Below, piece by piece: positions 58,285 to 64,000 of a stretch of 64,000 bases of DNA (its first letter is position 1; the number at the start of each line of letters is the position of its first letter). The DNA comes from Promerops cafer. Lineage: Eukaryota; Chordata; Aves; Passeriformes; Nectariniidae. The DNA lies in NCBI GenBank assembly GCA_013398275.1, contig VZSE01000585.1:446022-510021 (forward strand), written 5' to 3'. A program made the translations under genes and the position numbers. Below the pieces are notes generated by a model. That model was not told the DNA's origin. It was given only the letters and a program-made list of their open reading frames with translations, and did no database searches.

Positions 58285-59606
58285 ATAACCGTCTCGGTTT
58301 GGGAGGAAGTGAGTTTTTTGGGAAGTTTTAGTCAAACCAATCAGTGGTCAGATTCGAATATTGACACCTGGTGTGCCAACTGAAGACNNNNNNNNNNNNN
58401 NNNNNNNNNNNNNNNNNNNNNNNNNNNNNNNNNNNNNNNNNNNNNNNNNNNNNNNNNNNNNNNNNNNNNNNNNNNNNNNNNNNNNNNNNNNNNNNNNNNN
58501 NNNNNNNNNNNNNNNNNNNNNNNNNNNNNNNNNNNNNNNNNNNNNNNNNNNNNNNNNNNNNNNNNNNNNNNNNNNNNNNNNNNNNNNNNNNNNNNNNNNN
58601 NNNNNNNNNNNNNNNNNNNNNNNNNNNNNNNNNNNNNNNNNNNNNNNNNNNNNNNNNNNNNNNNNNNNNNNNNNNNNNNNNNNNNNNNNNNNNNNNNNNN
58701 NNNNNNNNNNNNNNNNNNNNNNNNNNNNNNNNNNNNNNNNNNNNNNNNNNNNNNNNNNNNNNNNNNNNNNNNNNNNNNNNNNNNNNNNNNNNNNNNNNNN
58801 NNNNNNNNNNNNNNNNNNNNNNNNNNNNNNNNNNNNNNNNNNNNNNNNNNNNNNNNNNNNNNNNNNNNNNNNNNNNNNNNNNNNNNNNNNNNNNNNNNNN
58901 NNNNNNNNNNNNNNNNNNNNNNNNNNNNNNNNNNNNNNNNNNNNNNNNNNNNNNNNNNNNNNNNNNNNNNNNNNNNNNNNNNNNNNNNNNNNNNNNNNNN
59001 NNNNNNNNNNNNNNNNNNNNNNNNNNNNNNNNNNNNNNNNNNNNNNNNNNNNNNNNNNNNNNNNNNNNNNNNNNNNNNNNNNNNNNNNNNNNNNNNNNNN
59101 NNNNNNNNNNNNNTTGGCAAAGCATCCTTGAAGAACCCTGAGCAGTTTCGGTCCATGGACGGTGGTGAGAGCACTGTACATGGAAGGAGCATGTCAGGAT
59201 GGCAGAGTTTCTCCAGGCGGTGCCATGTGTGACATGGAAACATGGGGAGTTTCAACCCTGTTTCGTGGGGAGGACTGTGGTACAAGAGAGACTCCTCTCT
59301 CCCCTGATGGACTAAGAATTGATTATCAGGGTGTTGGTAACTTGATCAGGACTCCAAGATTGTTGTCTCACTGTGCTTTGGTGAAATTGGGTGGGAGGAG
59401 GAGGAATGGTTTAAAAGGTCTTCATTCTGTTTCCTGTGTGTTTTTGATTTTAGTTTGTAGTTTAATAAAATTTCTGTTTTTCTCTCTTTTTCTAAGTTTA
59501 AGCCTGCTCTGCTCTGTTCCTGGTCACACCTCACAGCAGTTAGTTAAAGAAAATACAATTTCATGGGGGCACTGGCATTGGGCCAGTGCCAAACGATAAC
59601 AATAAC
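58285..59606 (+). mobile_element. Solo LTR, ERVL-type, with perfect 5-bp target-site duplication; centre is an N gap
   Basis: 'ataac' at 58285-58289 is repeated at 59602-59606. The element between them (58290-59601) starts 'cgtctcggtttgggagg' (CG for the usual TG) and ends 'ataaca'. The right part carries an AATAAA at 59464-59469 followed by a T/C-rich stretch and 'gcctgctctgctctgttcc'. A small stem-loop (arms 59568-59576 and 59582-59590) lies near the 3' end. About 726 bases are unknown, so internal viral sequence in the gap cannot be fully excluded, but the gap is too short for a provirus if its size is right. Confidence 0.8.
58388..59113. other. Assembly gap (726 N)
   Basis: A run of N inside the LTR at 58290-59601. 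The gap interrupts every frame predicted across it. Confidence 0.99.
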
Positions 59607-62600
59607 CAAGAATATAGGTCTGATCTGTGAAAGTGTGGTCTCATGGACTGATGGTGATGAGGAGCTCTGTATTAACTTAAAAGCCTGGAGGAAGCCATTC
59701 TGTATTTGCATCGTCAGAACCCACCATGGTAGACTGGACATCCAGCTCCTTAAAGTAAATTTATATATCTTTTGGTTGTATAGTCATCCTCAGTGATGCT
59801 GTGATAATCTAATGCAGGTACAGTGGGAGGCGAAAGGTGACTAAAAACAATAGCATGGACACATAGATCAAGACAGTGTCATAGAAAGGCATAAGTCTTA
59901 TTTCAGTATTTTTTTTGTGGGCACCATATTTCAGAAAATAATGCCAACATTCCAGAAAAAAAGGGAAACAAGAAAGGAAGAAGAAAATTTGAGGCCACCA
60001 TGCCTGATTTTGGAGGAGTCCTTTTTTAATGGAAAACCCATCATATCTTAAATGAACACATTGTTACATTCTGTACTGCTTGATAAGATCTCTCCTCTTT
60101 TATTTAGACGCATTTATAAATTTTAAGAGGAAAAAACCCATTCATTTTCATTGCTGTGAACAACTAGTTTAAAAAGACATGTTTACCAAAATATATTCTA
60201 GTACCACAAGTTGTTGCTTTTTCTTTCCACAAAACAGAAATGGAAGTCTTACCTGATTTCTGATTGGCCATTCAACATCATTTATTTCAAAGCAAACCAG
60301 GGTAATTGAAAGGCTGGGGACTTAAAAGTTTCTGCATGAATTTCAAAATAACAGGGGAAATGAGTGCAATATCCATCAGTCTGCTCCCTACCTGAGGTGG
60401 CTGTTGGAAAGATACCACCACTTTCCATAGAAAGCCATGTCTAAGGTGATGCTTCCAGGGATAATCCAGTGACAATGATACTCCTTTTGGGAAATAGGTT
60501 ATTTTTAAAGATGAGGATGATGATCCTTTGATTTATAGCTAAATCTTTTAAATATAAAAATACACCAGTACATCCCAATGGAAATGGGAAATTAGCAAAA
60601 GGCAGCCTTTTGACTGGCCAGCTAATGGGTAAGGCATTTTTTGGGAACCTGATCCTCATAGCTTTGAACTGCAAATATATTCAATATGACTTGCATTGAA
60701 TTTCCAAGGAAAGGGAATACCATTGTATATCTGTATTTAACTTACACTGCAAGTAATAAAGCTGATATTTAATACTTGGCTTTATACCAGTCTCCAAGAG
60801 AAAAATTAGGGGATGTAACAGACTTAAATTTCAATTTACAAGTTTTCTTGCTGTTCATTGCTTTCCTTTATTTTTTTCCCCTTGTGTGCCTGCATACACC
60901 TTGATCTACAGGGTACGTTTAGGAAATAATTCATGCTTATAAAGTAACCCAAGAGGCTTGAGTACTCTTAATAAGCTTTGTGCATTGGTATGCATTAAAT
61001 TACACAAAACATCCAAATCTTTTGGCTCTTAAACTGAAACATACATTCAGCTTAGACTATTTTTCTTTAAAAAGTTTATGTGGCTTTCACTTTCTTCTTC
61101 TCCTCCCATCCCTTTACTCATTAATACTATGTGCTTGAGGCTTCTTTAAGCAAGGTAAGAGAATAATCTGCTCACTTCTAATTAATTTCAATGGGAACTG
61201 TGTGGCTAAACATCTTAGTTTGAAAATATCAACCACTTTTCCACCTGCACAGACTTTTGTCTCTGGTTAAAGAGACTTAATTTGTCTTTGCCCAAATCTT
61301 ACAACATCTCTGTACTTGTGTAAGTAGCTCTACAGGGCAAAGAGCAATGAGAAACAGGTCCACAGGCACCTGAGGAGATTAAGATTTTTATGGGTAGCAT
61401 AAATGTTTTTGTTCTTTATGCATCTTATCTAAATGTGATTGCACTTCTTGACTTTTCTCTACAGCACTTTTATTCTGGAAGTTGCCAGCAGGAAATAAGC
61501 ATCTCAGGTTTTCCTGACATGTTTTTAATACTTGAGAAAGGTCAGAGTGGATTGCAATTTATTAGGTATTTTTAAAATAAACCAGCCACACGACAACATA
61601 TCCACTTATGCAGTAATGTCAGCACATTAATTTTTTTTCAGTAATTTTCATGTCTTTGTGATTTTATTGTTTCTTCCTCCACGTTTATTAGTCTCATCCC
61701 AAAATTTCAGGTCTAAAAGGAGAAAGTATGGTTCTGATGCCTCATTATCATTCAGTAGGGGGGTAAATCAGCCACCAAAACTGAAGACCCCAAACATCTC
61801 ATAGTCTGGATGAATGTCTTTTTCTGAGTGGCAGAAGTAGGGAAGGTTTTGCCTTGGCTTGGCAGGCTTTTTTGCTGTGTCATTTCTGGTATGAACCACT
61901 GTTACATCTTGAAGCCTCTCTGAGACAACTGTTGCAGCTTGGAGCTAGGATTTAAATATTCTCATCTGATGAATGGATTCTGTTTTTTTCCTTTTATGGG
62001 GAAAAATTTCAAAAGTGTCTGAGTAATGTAGAAGCCTAAATCCCATCGAATGTCACTTAGAATAAAATTATCAAATGCTCTTTTATTCTTAGAGCTTACA
62101 CTTGTCAGATGTACAATCTGCCATGGCTGTCACAAATCATCTCTTCTAGATCCATTTTCACTTCTAATTTTCTAATAAAAAAAAGAGTATCTTAAAAGAT
62201 CAGAGAAGCAGAATATAGTCCATTTTATTTAATGCAGCAGTAGACTGGATGGGATATAGTGAGTTTTGCTAGGTAGACTGTGCACAGCCATTCAGCTCTA
62301 ATACCTTAAAAGATATTCTTTTGGGCCACTTGACCTTTTTGTTATGCAGATATTCTTGCGAGAGTATAACAGCAAATTGAATTTTACCTTGACACTCCTG
62401 CTCCATTCTGGCAAAATGACACAAAATCCATACTGTACCCATTAGTGTCAGACTAACACATACTTGTTGCTGCAGGTTTTACTGTTATTGCTATTCCCTC
62501 AGCTCTCCTTTGCACCCCAAGGTACGTGCTTAAAAATATGTGCACTTCATGACTCATAAGATATATTTGGGCTGTGCATAGATACAAACAGGTAGAAGGG

Positions 62601-64000
62601 AAAATGATGGTGAAAATGGCCCGTGGCAATGTGCTTGGAGAACAGCCTCCTACTGACCTGTGTCTGCTGCTCTGTGACCTCTGGAGGTGCCACAACCTCT
62701 GGAGCAGACCTGCACTCCACTGCCTCCCCTCTGCAGGGGCCTCCTGGGTGCTGCATCCCTTTCAGGATGGGCCACAGCTGTGCTCCCTGTGGTTCAAATA
62801 CAAACTTCCCATCTTTGCATCACAACCTCTCCTTGTTGCAGTCTTCCTAACTAGTAAAAATACTTTCTTTGGGGAATTCACTTTGTCAGATACAGATAAG
62901 GTAGTACAGTCAAAGTACCACAGACAATGTGCAGCCTTTCACAGTGAGATAAATCTCTCACATTTGTAGCAAGATTTTGATTGTTAATATATTGTGTCAT
63001 AAAAAAACCCTGGTTCTTTTTGTTAACTGCCTAAAAACTCTGTTTTCAACTTAAATCTTTTTCTGTTGGTCAGTATTCTGGAACTTACCTATTTAGCATT
63101 GCCCAGCAAAAATAAGTGCCTGCATATTTATTGATAACATAGTGTAGTGAATTTCTATTTATTGGCTCAGTCTCCTCATATGACCAAAAGCTCTATCTCT
63201 ATTGTTTATTGTGCCATTTTCTTTCCATCATCTTCTAATTCTATTGGTTTGGGCAAAAGCCACTCTGAGAAGAAGCTTTACTGGGAAGATTTGATACCAC
63301 AATGTTTTCAGAAAAGGTGATATAATGCACAAGAAATATTTTATAAAGAGATTAAGAAAGAACTTCTAATACTCTGGAAAACATTGGGGATTTCTTGACT
63401 CATACCTCTGTAGCTCAGATGTTTCAAAACAAAAACAGTAGTATAATTCCTTAATAATTGCTAAGTTAGTATTTGTGAAATGTCATATTACAATAGTACA
63501 GAAATATAAGAAATAATGAGTTAAAACAGAAGACTGTTTCTTCCATTGCTTAAAGAGAGCTGAGAATATTGCTTTTCAGTATCACTGGGAGTGGTAGATT
63601 GTGAGCATATCTGCACCAAATAACAAAATGCATGTATTTAAATAAATGAGTGCCAACAGGCGTAGGACTAGCTAAGAATCTGATTGCTTTGTACAAGTCT
63701 AATTTCTGCACACAAACATGCTGATTTATTTTTTCTTTTTTTCTTTTTTTGATGCTGAAACCAATTGAACCAATTTAGAGATACACTCATCAGCATTACT
63801 GTAAGGCATGCACTACTCTCATAGTCTTGTAAATGTTGCATATGAATGGTTGAATATATGAAATATTGCATATATAGGTGTTTTTATGACTTCTTTTGAT
63901 TGGTTAAACAGTGAAGGAGGATAACTGATTCTTGGAATATTATGTTTAGAATTTAATTCATATTTTTCAGATTTTGGTTTATAAATAGAGTCACATATTT
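59607..64000. other. Unassigned unique sequence to the window end
   Basis: AT-rich DNA. 62620-62850 is a GC-richer patch with overlapping frames on both strands but no recognised domain; it may be an unrecognised old repeat. No RNA gene, exon or microsatellite worth listing was found in the rest. Confidence 0.5.

Noticed and set aside
58328..59285. 256-314-codon frames on both strands
   Set aside because: Most of their length is the 726-N gap; the remaining ends lie in an LTR.

Overview
The window looks like AT-rich, gene-poor nuclear DNA from a bird, most likely a passerine. The evidence is the repeat content: many CR1-type LINE fragments (full reverse-transcriptase stretches and typical 3' ends in both orientations), a short tRNA-Ile-headed, CR1-tailed SINE of the kind described in passerines, several endogenous-retrovirus LTRs (two with recognisable 5-bp target-site duplications or their decayed remains), and an ERVL-like pol remnant. 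I found no bacterial-type gene organisation, CRISPR array or operon, and no protein-coding gene I can support with confidence. Almost every long open frame is a repeat remnant, low-complexity DNA or a frame running through N.

Layout. 0.5-4.1 kb: a long CR1 copy on the plus strand, an LTR-like block and three older CR1 pieces on the minus strand. 4.1-9.8 kb: mostly unique sequence, with a possible processed pseudogene at 6.6-7.36 kb and a CR1 tail at 7.6 kb. 9.8-10.8 kb: an N gap followed by a CR1 3' half. 10.8-12.3 kb: unique. 12.35-14.5 kb: a stack of retroposons (SINE, CR1, CR1, CR1 tail). 13.6-18.08 kb: a 2243-bp block present twice in direct tandem, separated by one N. 19.4-20.35 kb: a decayed retroviral pol segment on the minus strand containing a near-perfect 78-bp palindrome. 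20.4-30.4 kb: mostly unique, with a possible terminal coding exon at 23.8 kb, a nested inverted-repeat cluster at 27.9 kb and a CR1 3' end at 28.4 kb. 30.4-31.45 kb: CR1 tail, GAAA microsatellite, a second single-N duplication, then an isolated CpG island with a TATA-like box and a downstream splice donor. 31.5-43.5 kb: long unassigned stretch. 43.6-47.8 kb: two LTRs, a TATC microsatellite and an old CR1. 47.8-55 kb: unassigned apart from a doubtful LTR and a T/G-rich tract. 55.1-59.6 kb: CR1 3' end, an LTR-like block with a 22-bp tandem repeat, and a solo LTR whose centre is an N gap. 59.6-64 kb: unassigned.

The most useful points are: (1) two exact direct duplications each joined by a single N, which look like unmerged overlapping contig ends, so about 2.3 kb of this window is probably false sequence; (2) a fold-back inverted duplication inside the retroviral integrase remnant; (3) an orphan CpG-island promoter candidate at 31.0-31.3 kb. 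Family names come from pattern recognition only; no database search was possible. I did not find a system I could call new and functional.
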